From: Armatimonadota bacterium | GTDB lineage: Bacteria; Armatimonadota; Fimbriimonadia; Fimbriimonadales; Fimbriimonadaceae | Length of the DNA: 64,000 nt | NCBI GenBank assembly: GCA_017303935.1 | Contig: JAFLBD010000002.1 | Coordinates: 124,001-188,000 of the forward strand | Direction: 5' to 3' | In this document: positions 26,046 to 36,585 of the stretch, piece by piece | Layout: each line of letters opens with the position of its first letter | Numbering within the stretch: position 1 is the stretch's first letter | Position numbers and translations under genes: made by a program | Notes under the pieces: model-generated | Database searches by the model: none | The model's input: the letters and a program-made list of their open reading frames with translations, nothing else | What the model was told of the DNA's origin: nothing

Positions 26046-26834
26046 TTGCAGATCGGAACAGCAATCATCCTCGGTTCAGGGACCAGCAACGGCTGCCCCA
26101 GCCTTGGATTTGATTACCCTGATGCGTTCCTAGACAACCCCAAGAACTGGAGAACTCGGCCATCGTTACTCGTCCAGGGACCGGCCGGCAACTTCCTCGT
26201 TGATGCTGGGCCCGAGCTTCGCTTGCAGCTTTTGCGAGAACGAATCACTGAAGTCGATTCGGTCCTGATCACACACACACACGCCGACCATATCATGGGA
26301 ATGGACGACCTGCGCTGCTTCGAACAGCGGATGAACAAGCAGATGGCGATCTATGCTCAACCGCATGATCAAGAAGTGCTGCGGAGAGTGTTTTCATATG
26401 CCTTCGGCCAATTTCCGCCTGGAGTTCATGTGCCTCGGTTCGATCTACGAGATGTTCCGCCTGTCCTGGATGTTGTTGGACTCACAGTTGAGACGATGAT
26501 CGTGATGCACGGCCCAACTCCAGTCGTCGGGATAAGGATCGGGGATTTTGCCTATCTGACCGATGTCAACTTCATCCCGGAGGATGCCAGAGCCAAGCTC
26601 CAAAATCTTGATGTTCTCGTGATTGATGCTGTGCGACGGACGCCTCATCCAAATCACTTTCACTTCGAAGCAGCCATAGAAGAAGTGGGGCGGCTCTCTC
26701 CTCGCATGGCCTACTTTACGCACCTGAGCCACGACTACGATCATGACATCACTGAGGCGACCGAACTCCCACCTCACATCCGGCTATGCTACGACGGCAT
26801 AAAGTTGCCGATCAATACCGCTCAATCTCGCTGA
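26046..26834 (+). CDS. Metallo-beta-lactamase fold hydrolase (PhnP-like)
   Basis: A 262-aa protein with a TTG start just after the preceding gene (AGGGAAG upstream). The metal motif is THTHADHIMGMDDL, followed by further ligands in MHGPTP, YLTDVN and THLSHDYDH. The arrangement matches PhnP and other cyclic-phosphodiesterase-type MBL proteins, as does the early SGTSNGCPSLG segment. The C-terminus overlaps rfbC by 23 bp. The substrate is inferred only as a phosphodiester. Confidence 0.87.
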   Translation: MQIGTAIILGSGTSNGCPSLGFDYPDAFLDNPKNWRTRPSLLVQGPAGNFLVDAGPELRLQLLRERITEVDSVLITHTHADHIMGMDDLRCFEQRMNKQMAIYAQPHDQEVLRRVFSYAFGQFPPGVHVPRFDLRDVPPVLDVVGLTVETMIVMHGPTPVVGIRIGDFAYLTDVNFIPEDARAKLQNLDVLVIDAVRRTPHPNHFHFEAAIEEVGRLSPRMAYFTHLSHDYDHDITEATELPPHIRLCYDGIKLPINTAQSR

Positions 26835-27348
26835 GCAAGGGCGCAGCATGGTCTTTTGCGCTCAAGAGTGGGGAACTCGTTTTCCATTGGATCCCGATTG
26901 TAGGATCGTCATAACGAATTGCCCGGTCAAACTCTGGGAGATAGACTTCGCTCATCAGATAGGCGAATAGACAAGAATCGCTGAGAACCTCGAATCCGTG
27001 AGCAAATCCCGGCGGCACCCATAGCTGATGATGGTTCTCGTCTGTGAGTTCTGCGCACCACCACTGACCGTACGTTGCTGAACCTGGACGGATATCAACG
27101 GCGTAATCGACGACTTGCCCTTCAAGGCACATCACGAGTTTGCCTTGCGGCTTGGGTTCTTGGAAGTGTAGGCCACGGACGACTCCTTTGGCGGATCGGC
27201 TCACGTTGAGCTGGACCAGATCCTTTGGTAATCCGTGGGCTGAGTAATCGCTAGACCGCCACGCTTCGTGGAACCAACCGCGCGAGTCTCCGAAAGCCTT
27301 TGGCTCGAAGCGCAATACACCAGCTGGCCCCACGGGCGTGCAATTCAT
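26812..27348 (-). CDS. rfbC: dTDP-4-dehydrorhamnose 3,5-epimerase
   Basis: A 178-aa RmlC-type cupin: VVRGLHFQEPKPQGKLV with the catalytic His, then VDIRPGSATYGQW and LWVPPGFAHGFEVLSD. It inverts C3 and C5 of dTDP-4-dehydro-6-deoxyglucose for dTDP-rhamnose synthesis. RmlA, B and D are not in the window. It starts 10 nt after the nitroreductase stop on the same strand. Confidence 0.9.
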   Translation of the reverse strand: MNCTPVGPAGVLRFEPKAFGDSRGWFHEAWRSSDYSAHGLPKDLVQLNVSRSAKGVVRGLHFQEPKPQGKLVMCLEGQVVDYAVDIRPGSATYGQWWCAELTDENHHQLWVPPGFAHGFEVLSDSCLFAYLMSEVYLPEFDRAIRYDDPTIGIQWKTSSPLLSAKDHAAPLLSEIERY

Positions 27349-27358
27349 GAAGCTCAGT

Positions 27359-27958
27359 TTACTTAAACTGAGCGATGCGATCGACGTTGTGGCGATGGTG
27401 CGGGAAGCCTTCTTCTGCGCCCTTGCCCAAAGCGATTAGGGCGGGGATGGTGGCGGTAGCAGGCAAACCGAACATCTCCTTGACCTTTGCCGGATCGAAG
27501 CCCAGCATTGCGGACGAATCGTAGCCAAGAGACTTGGCGGCAAGCACGAGGTACCCAACATAGATGTAGGCGATGCTGTGGCCCCACTGGTGCATGTCTG
27601 GCATGTTTCGGAACGTCTTGACCATGTTCTCAGCCTCAGCTTCGCGCCGTTCGCCATATCCTGGATGCACAAACTCGATCGCATTGGATACGGCATCCTC
27701 CATATCGCTGTAGACCACGAGCACTGCCGCAGCCGCGCCAACTTGCGGCTGACCATAGGCAGCAGCCATCAAGTCTTGCTTAACATCTTTGGATTCCACC
27801 ACGACTACGCGCCAAGGTTGAACGTTCCAGGGAGAAGGGGCAGTACCCGCGATTCTCAAGATTTCATTGAGAGTTTCTCTTGGGATGGCTTCATCGGTGT
27901 ACTTTCGAATAGATCGCCGGGAATCTGCGGCTTGTTGAACAGTTAAAGGGTTGCTCAT
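27359..27958 (-). CDS. Nitroreductase family protein
   Basis: A 199-aa protein from the ATG at 27958. It has the FMN-binding RRSIRKYTDEAIP and APSPWNVQPWRVVVVE segments and a C-terminal LGKGAEEG. The family reduces nitro compounds, quinones or flavins with NAD(P)H. It is the first gene downstream of the 16S terminator. Confidence 0.9.
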   Translation of the reverse strand: MSNPLTVQQAADSRRSIRKYTDEAIPRETLNEILRIAGTAPSPWNVQPWRVVVVESKDVKQDLMAAAYGQPQVGAAAAVLVVYSDMEDAVSNAIEFVHPGYGERREAEAENMVKTFRNMPDMHQWGHSIAYIYVGYLVLAAKSLGYDSSAMLGFDPAKVKEMFGLPATATIPALIALGKGAEEGFPHHRHNVDRIAQFK

Positions 27959-28033
27959 AAAGTGACTCACTTATTTGCGTATGCAAATAGTTGTTACGCC
28001 TTCTTGTCCTTGCGTGTTGCAAAAGCGGGAGGA

Positions 28034-28075
28034 AAATAAAAGAAAAAGTCTCTTACTGAAAATCAGTAAGAGACT
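28034..28075 (-). terminator. Rho-independent terminator of the 16S rRNA transcript
   Basis: A perfect 13-bp stem (AGTCTCTTACTGA / TCAGTAAGAGACT, 28047-28075) with a 3-nt loop. On the minus strand it is followed by TTTTTCTTTTATTTT. It lies about 80 nt past the 16S 3' end, so the transcript ends without 23S, 5S or a tRNA. Confidence 0.92.
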
Positions 28076-28156
28076 CTGAAAGCTCGAGATAGTACGTTTT
28101 GTGAGACCGACCTGGATATGTCAGGATTCTGCAGTGCAGGCCTGAGTTCTTATCCT

Positions 28157-29669
<1,513 letters not shown>

Positions 29670-29737
29670 AAGTTTTTTTGATTTTATTCCCGTCGTGAGG
29701 ACGGGTTTAATTTCATGGTTTTGTTTTTTTATTGACT

Positions 29738-29773
29738 GCCAACACCGCTTCTACAAGAGAAGCGCTTGTTGGC
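29738..29773 (-). other. Stem-loop in the 16S rRNA leader
   Basis: The arms GCCAACA and TGTTGGC enclose a second stem GCTTCT/AGAAGC with a 5-nt loop. On the minus strand it is followed by an A-rich stretch, not T, so it is not an intrinsic terminator. An antitermination or processing role is possible. Confidence 0.6.
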
Positions 29774-29882
29774 TACTTTGACTTATGTATTCATCAAAGT
29801 GCTGGAACTCACAAAATCGCACTATCCTATATCGAGCTTTCAAAGTTCTTGCTCCCGACCTACTCGGCTGGGCGCAAGGGAA

Positions 29883-29912
29883 ATTGTAGGCCAAGGGGTG
29901 GACACTTGTCAA
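29883..29912 (-). promoter_or_regulatory. Housekeeping promoter of the 16S rRNA gene
   Basis: On the minus strand: TTGACA (29912-29907), an 18-nt spacer, then TACAAT (29888-29883). Expected start of transcription is near 29876. It is the best match to the sigma-70 consensus in the window. Confidence 0.88.
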
Positions 29913-30014
29913 GGGCAAATGAAGACTTTTTTCAAAAAAGGTGCTCCAAATCCAGGATTTTGTTCGTCTCGAATCTTTGGCGTCCAAGATAACGCCAAAT
30001 CCCTACACCCATTC

Positions 30015-31676
30015 CTACAAGATATTTTTTTCGAGCCAACCTGTTTTTTTTGCCTGGACCACCGATCGGACTCCCACAACGTGCTCGATTTCGAAATCAA
30101 TCAACTTTAGCCAGTCTTCAACAACGTCCGATTTCGGGAAGATTTCGCCCTCAGAAAACTCGGACGCGATCGCCACAGACAAATCCTCTGGCCGCAATCC
30201 CGCCAATACATCCGGATCAGCGATTGCCCTTTCGATGGCATGCTCCTTGGCACGGTCCACCACAGACTTGATCAAAGCCCCAGTGACTAGGTCCTTGTAA
30301 TAGAGTGTCTGAGCTGAGCCGTTTCGAAGCATCACCTCCAGAAACTCAGTGGACTTATCCTTTTTCCACAACTGTTCGAGAGCGAATTCAATCAGAGCCT
30401 TGCGGGCGCAACTCGGTTCTCCATCGTTCTCAGCGACATAGTCCGGGTCAATCGGAAGACGGTCATTGAGATAGATGCCCAAAATGTCGCGCGCTGAATT
30501 CAGGTCTGGGCGAGTGATTTTCACTTTGCGGTCGATCCGCTCAGGACGCAATATCGCGGGATCAATATAGTCCGGACGATTGCTGGTCAAAATCACGACC
30601 ACATTCTCAAGTCCGATCACCCCATCCATCTCTGCGCAGAATTGCGGAACTACCGTATTGCTGATATTCAAATAGCGGCCACTGGAGCGAGTCCTGAGGA
30701 TGGATTCAGCTTCGTCAATGAAGATCACCACCAACTGCCCCTCAGCAGATCGTCTCCGAGCAACGTCAAAAATCTCGCGCACCATCCGCTCAGATTCACC
30801 CAGCCACATGTTCAGAATCTTGGGGCCGCTGATGCTCATGAAGCACTCCTTCACCTCCACGCCCTTCTTCTCGCTATATTCGCGTGCGAGGTTGCTCGCG
30901 GTGGCCTTCCCGATCAATGTCTTGCCACACCCCGGAGGGCCATAAAGCAAAATCCCTTTGACCGGCTTCTTATCGAACCGCTCGAAAATTTCGGGGTGCA
31001 GTAGCGGCTTTTCAATAGTGTCTCGAATGAGCTTGATCGCCTCTTCCTGCCCGCCAATCTGGTCCCAGCCGATCGGTGTGATCTCCTCGACGAAAAGATC
31101 GCTCTGCGCTTTGTTCACCAGATGCTCGACGACAAACCTTCCAGTTGGCTCGATGCGGACGTCATCGCCCTTCTTTATTGAGGAAGCATCCACCGATTCC
31201 GAAATCCATACAATTCGGGACACTGCATCTGGCCCTGTTCCGGCAACTTTCAAGGTTTGGCTGTCGACGACTTCCGCGACTCTCGCAAAACCGCCGCCAG
31301 GATGAGGCGGTAAGCAACCCACCACCGCGTAGGCATCGTTTACGAGAATGCGGCACCCACGCTTCAGGTCTTCCAGGCGATCGAATTTTGGATCCAGCAT
31401 CGCCATGAATTCCGAATCTCCAAGCGCGATTAGGGCTTGTCCGCCATCCTTGACTTCGAGCAAGACTCCGATCCGATTTGCTGGCGCAGTCAGCTTTTCA
31501 TAAGCCTCAGCAAACTGCTCCAATTGCAAAGCGGCTTCCTGTTGGTCCTTTTCGCTTTGGTCGATCGCTGATTCTAGTTCAGCAATCAGCACTGTGAGTT
31601 TTGGATCCGATTCAGGGATTCCGGCCTTGATTCGGGCCAGTATCTCGCGAGCGACCGACCGATTTTCTGGGTTCAT
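30015..31676 (-). CDS. arc: Proteasome-associated AAA+ ATPase (ARC/Mpa family)
   Basis: A 553-aa protein: N-terminal coiled coil (about 25-62), two OB-fold domains (65-195), then the AAA+ module with Walker A GPPGCGKT (246-253), pore-loop region near 283-294 and Walker B FIDEAES (Asp321-Glu322). The C-terminal ATPase part (VTGALIKSVVDRAKEHAI, LSVAIASEF, DVVEDW) matches Mpa/ARC closely. In the family it binds a Pup/UBact-tagged protein through the coiled coil, unfolds it and feeds the 20S core. It ends EKNIL, not the QYL end that docks Mpa into the alpha ring. A GTAGAT box lies 6 nt before the ATG. Confidence 0.9.
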   Translation of the reverse strand: MNPENRSVAREILARIKAGIPESDPKLTVLIAELESAIDQSEKDQQEAALQLEQFAEAYEKLTAPANRIGVLLEVKDGGQALIALGDSEFMAMLDPKFDRLEDLKRGCRILVNDAYAVVGCLPPHPGGGFARVAEVVDSQTLKVAGTGPDAVSRIVWISESVDASSIKKGDDVRIEPTGRFVVEHLVNKAQSDLFVEEITPIGWDQIGGQEEAIKLIRDTIEKPLLHPEIFERFDKKPVKGILLYGPPGCGKTLIGKATASNLAREYSEKKGVEVKECFMSISGPKILNMWLGESERMVREIFDVARRRSAEGQLVVIFIDEAESILRTRSSGRYLNISNTVVPQFCAEMDGVIGLENVVVILTSNRPDYIDPAILRPERIDRKVKITRPDLNSARDILGIYLNDRLPIDPDYVAENDGEPSCARKALIEFALEQLWKKDKSTEFLEVMLRNGSAQTLYYKDLVTGALIKSVVDRAKEHAIERAIADPDVLAGLRPEDLSVAIASEFSEGEIFPKSDVVEDWLKLIDFEIEHVVGVRSVVQAKKTGWLEKNIL

Positions 31677-31735
31677 GCTTCTATCTACGCAAAATTCATT
31701 GGTAGCCGCTTGAACACAATGGCGAGATCAAGAAA

Positions 31736-34144
31736 TTACATCATGGTGTAGGGGTCGACATCGACTGCAATCGACACGCCTTCGAACTCACTCTCCTCGA
31801 TCACTTTTCCGACCGATCCCAGTGATTCACCGAGCATCGCCTTCACCAAGATATGTCGTCGCCATTGGTTATTGAGGCGCTCGATGCTGCAGTCCACCGG
31901 GCCCAGAATCTGCATTTGAGGACATTGTGTTTGCAAGGCCTCGCCAACCTTCGCGCTGGCCGCGCGAACTTTTGAGGTGTTCTCGCCCGAAAAAACGATA
32001 TTGACCAACCGATTGAAGGGCGGATAACCCACTTCCTCCCTTTCTTCGAGTACCGCATTGTATAGCGGCAAATAGTCGTGGCTCTGAGCCATGAGCACCG
32101 CCGGATGCTCGGGCGAAAATGTCTGTATGAACACCCGGCCCGGCTTCGAACCTCTCCCAGCCCGTCCCGCAACTTGGCTCAAAAGTTGAAACGCGCGTTC
32201 ACTCGCCCTAAAGTCCGGTAGGTGCAGTGCGGTATCCGCGACAATCACCCCAACTAGGGTCACATTTGGGAAGTCCAATCCCTTTGCCACCATTTGGGTC
32301 CCAACTAGGATATCAAGTTCGCCCGCCCGCATCTGTGCAATGGTCTCTTCCAGGACACCTTTCTTCTTAGCGACGTCGCGATCGAGCCGCGCCACCCGTG
32401 CTTCTGGAAATTCGGCCCGCACCACCTCCTCGACCTTCTCTGTCCCGGCACCAGTCGGGGAAATCCGAGTGCTTTCACAACTCGGGCACGCGTCTGGGGC
32501 CGGTTGGCGGTGGTCGCAATAATGGCAGACCAACATTGCGGCCTTCTTATGAAAAGAAAGTGTTACCGCGCAACTGGGGCAAGTCATCACATGTCCGCAA
32601 TCCCGGCAACTCAGGAACGGGGCGTATGCTCTCCGATTGAGAAGCAGAATGACCTGTTCGTTTCTGGATAGCGTTTGTATGATCGCTTCTTTGAGCGGCA
32701 GGCTGATCACCGACGGCTTGCCCTGAGTTTGTTGATATTGCTGAGTCAAATCGAGGATCTCGACGCTTGGCAGCGTTGCCGATGCAGTGCGCTTCTCAAG
32801 CTTGAGTAGCTCCAACTCGCCGGTCTGAGCCTGCCAAAAAGTCTCGATGCTCGGCGTTGCGGAGCCCAAAACCAGCGGACAATGATGAAGTCGAGCGAGC
32901 TCCTTTGCCAACGTTTTTGCCTGGTACCGCGGATACGATTCTTGTTTAAAGGTCTGTTCGTGCTCTTCGTCGACGATGATCAGCCCTAGCCTTTCGAGCG
33001 GTGCGAAAATCGCAGACCTCGCCCCCAGCACGATCGGCGATTTGCCATCCCGGATATTCACCCATGTATCCAGCCGTTCGCTCGCCGTTTGGTTCGAGTG
33101 GACCACAGCCACACTCGTCCCGAACCGACTCCGTAACTGACCAATAACCTGAGCGGTCAACGCGATTTCTGGAACAAGATACAGGACTTGGCGGCCTTGC
33201 TTGAGTGCCTCCGCTGCAGATCGCAGATAGACCTCCGTTTTCCCAGAGCCAGTGACGCCCCAAAGCAGAAAGCCCTTACTCTTTCCGTCCAAGACCGCCG
33301 ATCGAATTGCTGCAAAAGCTGCTTCTTGTTCTGCGTTGAGTCGATGTGCCGGTGCCGAAGGTCCGGCTTCACCTTCCACTTTCTCGATCAGATTTGCATT
33401 CAACAAAGCACGGATGGTCTGGTCGGTGACGCCGCTGAGCGCTTTAATTTCACTCGGGCTGAATTCTGCGCCATCGGATCCTTGAAGTCGAAGCAAGGTT
33501 AATGCTTGAGCTGGTTTCTTCCGCCCCTCAGTGACCAAAAACTGTTCGATCCGCGCCGCATCGGAGTTCAATCTGAGCCGATCGGGAAGGCTCGATTTTT
33601 CGATTCTAGCCGCGATAGTCAGTTGCTCATCAGCGATTCCAAGTCGCTTCAGACTTCGAAGAGCACGCATCAAAGCCGCAGTGATCGGCCTCGATTTTGT
33701 GGCTGCCAATCCGTCTGGCAACTCACTGAGAACGCGCACAACTTCATCCTGGACCGGAGTGAGTTTGGTTCCTGGCGCGACGGGTCCGGTCAGCAACCAA
33801 GTCGAAACCAACCGATCCTTAAGGCCGGGCGGCAAACACAAAGAAATCGCCGCAGAAGGAGAAACCAGAAATTCGTTCGCCAAAAACTTCGCGAGCTCGA
33901 TATGTGCCGGCGGGATATCTACCCCCCGAACAATCGAAGCAATGGCCTTCATTCGGGACTCGGACACTGGCAGGTCTTCGGGCTTTACCTTCCGATTCGC
34001 CACGACGAGCCCTAGGACAGTGCGTGCGCCCAGGGGTGCCAAAACACACTGCCCTGCAACAGCTCGATCCGGGTTCAGATAGGTGAGCAGCGAGACATGC
34101 CCTGCGACCCGGCTATCTAGCGCGACATCAACGACGTCGATCAA
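31736..34144 (-). CDS. priA: Primosomal replication helicase N'
   Basis: PriA restarts stalled replication forks. The 802-aa protein has a DNA-binding N-terminal part, helicase motif I in WGVTGSGKTEVYL, motif II DEEHEQTFKQ, two zinc clusters in CRDCGHVMTCPSC and CHYCDH...CPSC, and the motif QVAGRAGRG. The TTG start at 34144 directly follows the serC stop (TAATTG), so translation is probably coupled to serC. The length is usual to slightly long. Confidence 0.94.
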   Translation of the reverse strand: MIDVVDVALDSRVAGHVSLLTYLNPDRAVAGQCVLAPLGARTVLGLVVANRKVKPEDLPVSESRMKAIASIVRGVDIPPAHIELAKFLANEFLVSPSAAISLCLPPGLKDRLVSTWLLTGPVAPGTKLTPVQDEVVRVLSELPDGLAATKSRPITAALMRALRSLKRLGIADEQLTIAARIEKSSLPDRLRLNSDAARIEQFLVTEGRKKPAQALTLLRLQGSDGAEFSPSEIKALSGVTDQTIRALLNANLIEKVEGEAGPSAPAHRLNAEQEAAFAAIRSAVLDGKSKGFLLWGVTGSGKTEVYLRSAAEALKQGRQVLYLVPEIALTAQVIGQLRSRFGTSVAVVHSNQTASERLDTWVNIRDGKSPIVLGARSAIFAPLERLGLIIVDEEHEQTFKQESYPRYQAKTLAKELARLHHCPLVLGSATPSIETFWQAQTGELELLKLEKRTASATLPSVEILDLTQQYQQTQGKPSVISLPLKEAIIQTLSRNEQVILLLNRRAYAPFLSCRDCGHVMTCPSCAVTLSFHKKAAMLVCHYCDHRQPAPDACPSCESTRISPTGAGTEKVEEVVRAEFPEARVARLDRDVAKKKGVLEETIAQMRAGELDILVGTQMVAKGLDFPNVTLVGVIVADTALHLPDFRASERAFQLLSQVAGRAGRGSKPGRVFIQTFSPEHPAVLMAQSHDYLPLYNAVLEEREEVGYPPFNRLVNIVFSGENTSKVRAASAKVGEALQTQCPQMQILGPVDCSIERLNNQWRRHILVKAMLGESLGSVGKVIEESEFEGVSIAVDVDPYTMM

Positions 34145-35254
34145 TTAGCCGTTCTTTGCGGCAAATTCGCGCATGTAATCCGACAAAACTTGGCAACCTT
34201 CGATTGGAAACGCATTATAAATGCTGGCGCGACAGCCGCCAACTGAGCGGTGACCATTCAATTCGAGCATCTTGGCCTCAATCGCACCCTTCAAAAATTC
34301 TTTGGTGAGTTCGTCGCTCGGAAGAGTGAAGGTGATGTTCATTTTCGAACGATTCTTGACCTCAGCATGACCCTTGTAGAAGCCAGTCGAGTCAATCGCA
34401 TCATAAATCAAATTGGCCTTGGCGTCGTTCCGCTTCTCGGCACCAGCCAGTCCACCCATCTTCAGATAATGCTTGTACACCAATCCGCACATGTAGATGC
34501 TCCAGCAAGGAGGGGTGTTGTAAAGACTATTGTTTTGAGCCTGAAGCTTATAGTCCAACATCGGGGGAAGTCCGGCAGGGACAGATTCAAGCAGATCGTC
34601 GCGAATGATCACCACAGTCACGCCGGCTGGGCCCATGTTCTTTTGCGCGCCAGCATAGATCATCGCGTATTTGGAAACATCTACCGGGCGACTGAGAATG
34701 TTGGAGCTCATATCGCAAACGTAGTTCACGTCTGTTCGCGATGGCTCTTCGAAAAAGTCGACGCCATGAACGGTTTCATTGCTGGTGTAGTGGAGATATT
34801 TCGCTCCAGCAGTCGGTGCAAGGTCTGCCAAAACTGGCGCATGGTTATAGTTCGATGCCTTAGCGTCGTAGAGCACTTCTACTTGACCACCATAGAGTCT
34901 GGCCGCCTCGACTGCCTTGCTTCCCCATGTTCCAGTGACCACGTAGTCCGCCGAACCTTGAGGCCGGAGGTTCATGGCAAGCATCGAGAATTGCAAGCTG
35001 GCGCCGCCACCCAAGAACAAAACCTTATAGTTCGATGGGATTCCCATCAACTCGCGAAGATCGGCGATGGTTTGTTCGAGCATCTGCTCAAACGGCTTGG
35101 AGCGGTGGCTGAGTTCCATCATGCTCGCGCCGGTTCCGTTCCAGTTCATCAAGCCATCGCGCGCTTCTTCCAACACTTCGACCGGCAAGGTACACGGCCC
35201 AGCCGAGAAGTTAAAAACGCGATCATACGGTTGAGCCGACGTCATGGTACTCAT
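34145..35254 (-). CDS. serC: Phosphoserine aminotransferase
   Basis: A 369-aa class V aminotransferase. It begins VFNFSAGPCTLPVEVLEEA, has GGGASLQF, and the PLP lysine in AGAQKNMGPAG (Lys205); the end GGCRASIYNAFP is typical. It converts 3-phosphohydroxypyruvate to phosphoserine. A TAAAAT box (35261-35266) lies 6 nt before the ATG. It runs directly into priA. Confidence 0.95.
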   Translation of the reverse strand: MSTMTSAQPYDRVFNFSAGPCTLPVEVLEEARDGLMNWNGTGASMMELSHRSKPFEQMLEQTIADLRELMGIPSNYKVLFLGGGASLQFSMLAMNLRPQGSADYVVTGTWGSKAVEAARLYGGQVEVLYDAKASNYNHAPVLADLAPTAGAKYLHYTSNETVHGVDFFEEPSRTDVNYVCDMSSNILSRPVDVSKYAMIYAGAQKNMGPAGVTVVIIRDDLLESVPAGLPPMLDYKLQAQNNSLYNTPPCWSIYMCGLVYKHYLKMGGLAGAEKRNDAKANLIYDAIDSTGFYKGHAEVKNRSKMNITFTLPSDELTKEFLKGAIEAKMLELNGHRSVGGCRASIYNAFPIEGCQVLSDYMREFAAKNG

Positions 35255-35274
35255 ACGGCTATTTTAACCGGTAT

Positions 35275-36312
35275 TCACACGATTTGAACATCGTGCGAGC
35301 CGCGTTGTGCGGCCCCGATGATAGCAGCGTGTTCACCTGCAGCGACTAGATCACTCACGACCTCGTCCGCAATGTCTTTATCTACGATCATCACTAGACC
35401 GATCCCCATATTGAAAGCGCGGTGCATTTCGAAATCTGAAACCTCACCGGCGCTCTGGATCAGCTTAAAGATCTCAGGAGTTTCCCAACTTCGGCGATCC
35501 AGTACAACCTGAATATCTGAGGGCGTCACCCGCGGAATATTGTCGTACAGCCCGCCGCCCGTAATGTGCGCAAGGCTCTTGATTCCCGCATGCTTGTCCA
35601 ACAGTGGCAAAACCACATTCGCGTAACATTTATGCGGTGCCAGGAGTGCCTGAGCCATAGTCTGACCATCGGACAGGATGTCGCGAACGCTCATCCCTTG
35701 CCGGTCAAAAAGCGCTCGGCGAGCCAAAGAATAGCCATTGGTGTGTAGCCCAGAGGAAGCCAAACCAATCACGCAATCGCCCGGCATCACCGTCCCGCGC
35801 GGGAGCTTTTGGTCTTCGTCCACGACCCCTACGATGCACCCAACCACATCTACTTCGTCGTCCACATAGACGTCTGGCATCTCTGCGGTTTCGCCTCCGA
35901 TGAGCGCAATTCCTTGTGCCTCACAAGCAGCGGCAGCCCCGCGCACAACCGCATCAAACGCTTCTGAAGAGAGTTTGCTGCACCCAAAGTAATCGAGGAA
36001 AAACAGTCCGCGCGCACCCTGGCAGAGAATATCGTTGACGCAGTGATTGACAATGTCTTGGCCAATGCCAGAATAGTCGCCCGCCATTGCCGCAACTTTG
36101 GTCTTTGTTCCCACGCCATCGATGCTGCTAACCAATACCGGTCGGGCCATTTCTCCAAACTGGGCGGAAAACAGTGCGCCAAATCCTCCGACTCCACCCA
36201 ATACGCGATTGTCGTGCGTGGCACGAATCGCATCGCCCAGATTGTGCAACGTATGCTGGGCTGTATCGATGTCCACGCCTGATCCCGCGTAGGTCAAAGG
36301 TTGGTCGGTCAT
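35275..36312 (-). CDS. purM: Phosphoribosylformylglycinamidine cyclo-ligase
   Basis: A 345-aa PurM/AIR synthetase: TYAGSGVDIDTA start, GVGTKTKVA, LIGGETAEMPDVY and HITGGGLYDNIPRV. It closes the imidazole ring to give AIR in purine synthesis. A TACGAT box (36319-36324) lies 6 nt before the ATG. The serC gene follows after 20 nt. Confidence 0.96.
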   Translation of the reverse strand: MTDQPLTYAGSGVDIDTAQHTLHNLGDAIRATHDNRVLGGVGGFGALFSAQFGEMARPVLVSSIDGVGTKTKVAAMAGDYSGIGQDIVNHCVNDILCQGARGLFFLDYFGCSKLSSEAFDAVVRGAAAACEAQGIALIGGETAEMPDVYVDDEVDVVGCIVGVVDEDQKLPRGTVMPGDCVIGLASSGLHTNGYSLARRALFDRQGMSVRDILSDGQTMAQALLAPHKCYANVVLPLLDKHAGIKSLAHITGGGLYDNIPRVTPSDIQVVLDRRSWETPEIFKLIQSAGEVSDFEMHRAFNMGIGLVMIVDKDIADEVVSDLVAAGEHAAIIGAAQRGSHDVQIV

Positions 36313-36350
36313 GAATAAATCGTACCTTAGCGGGTATCCTTCTCCAGTCC

Positions 36351-36423
36351 GAGTTGGTAGCTCAGTCGGTAGAGCAACGCCCTTTTAAGGCGTGGGTCCT
36401 GGGTTCGAGTCCCAGCCAGCTCA
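36351..36423 (+). tRNA. tRNA-Lys (anticodon TTT)
   Basis: A full cloverleaf of 73 nt: acceptor GAGTTGG/CCAGCTC, D arm GCTC...GAGC, anticodon stem ACGCC/GGCGT with loop CTTTTAA, T arm CTGGG-TTCGAGT-CCCAG and discriminator A. CCA is not encoded. It is divergent from purM. Confidence 0.97.
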
Positions 36424-36488
36424 CTTTTCTCCCTCTTCTTTCTTGCCGACAATACGGGAGTTTCACCTTCACGTTCTTCAGAACATGT

Positions 36489-36560
36489 CTGCCGCACCGA
36501 GGCGGAGCTCGGGTCGCGAAGCGAGTTCAGCGAGGGCGTGGCCTCGGGGAGGTGCGGCAG
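36489..36560. repeat. Long imperfect palindrome between tRNA-Lys and phoU
   Basis: Outer arms CTGCCGCACC / GGTGCGGCAG pair over 10 bp, followed by GAGGC/GCCTC with a 5-nt bulge; the 36-nt middle contains TCGCGAAGCGA. A shorter palindrome GTTCTTCAGAAC lies just before it (36473-36484). There is no T-run on either strand, so it is not a standard terminator. It could be a REP-like unit or a structured RNA element. Confidence 0.7.
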
Positions 36561-36585
36561 AAAAACCCTGCCTCTCTTCAAGAAC

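Larger units (their letters stand above)
29670..30014 (-). promoter_or_regulatory. rRNA promoter and leader region (no gene)
   Basis: 345 bases without a protein gene. A consensus promoter lies at 29883-29912. The leader of about 205 nt holds a stem-loop at 29738-29773 and another hairpin at 29689-29705 (CCCGTC/GACGGG), just before the 16S 5' end, perhaps for processing. An AT-rich tract at 29926-29940 just upstream of -35 could be an UP element. An 8-bp stem at 29976-29999 after the ARC gene could be its weak terminator. Confidence 0.8.

Noticed and set aside
29732-30300. Frames of 60-119 aa in the rRNA leader and opposite the end of the ARC gene
   Set aside because: They cross the rRNA promoter and hairpins or lie antisense to the ARC C-terminus; no motif or start signal.
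34250-35287. 345-aa open frame on the plus strand opposite serC
   Set aside because: serC is complete and conserved on the minus strand; the antisense frame has no recognisable domain and a low-complexity look.
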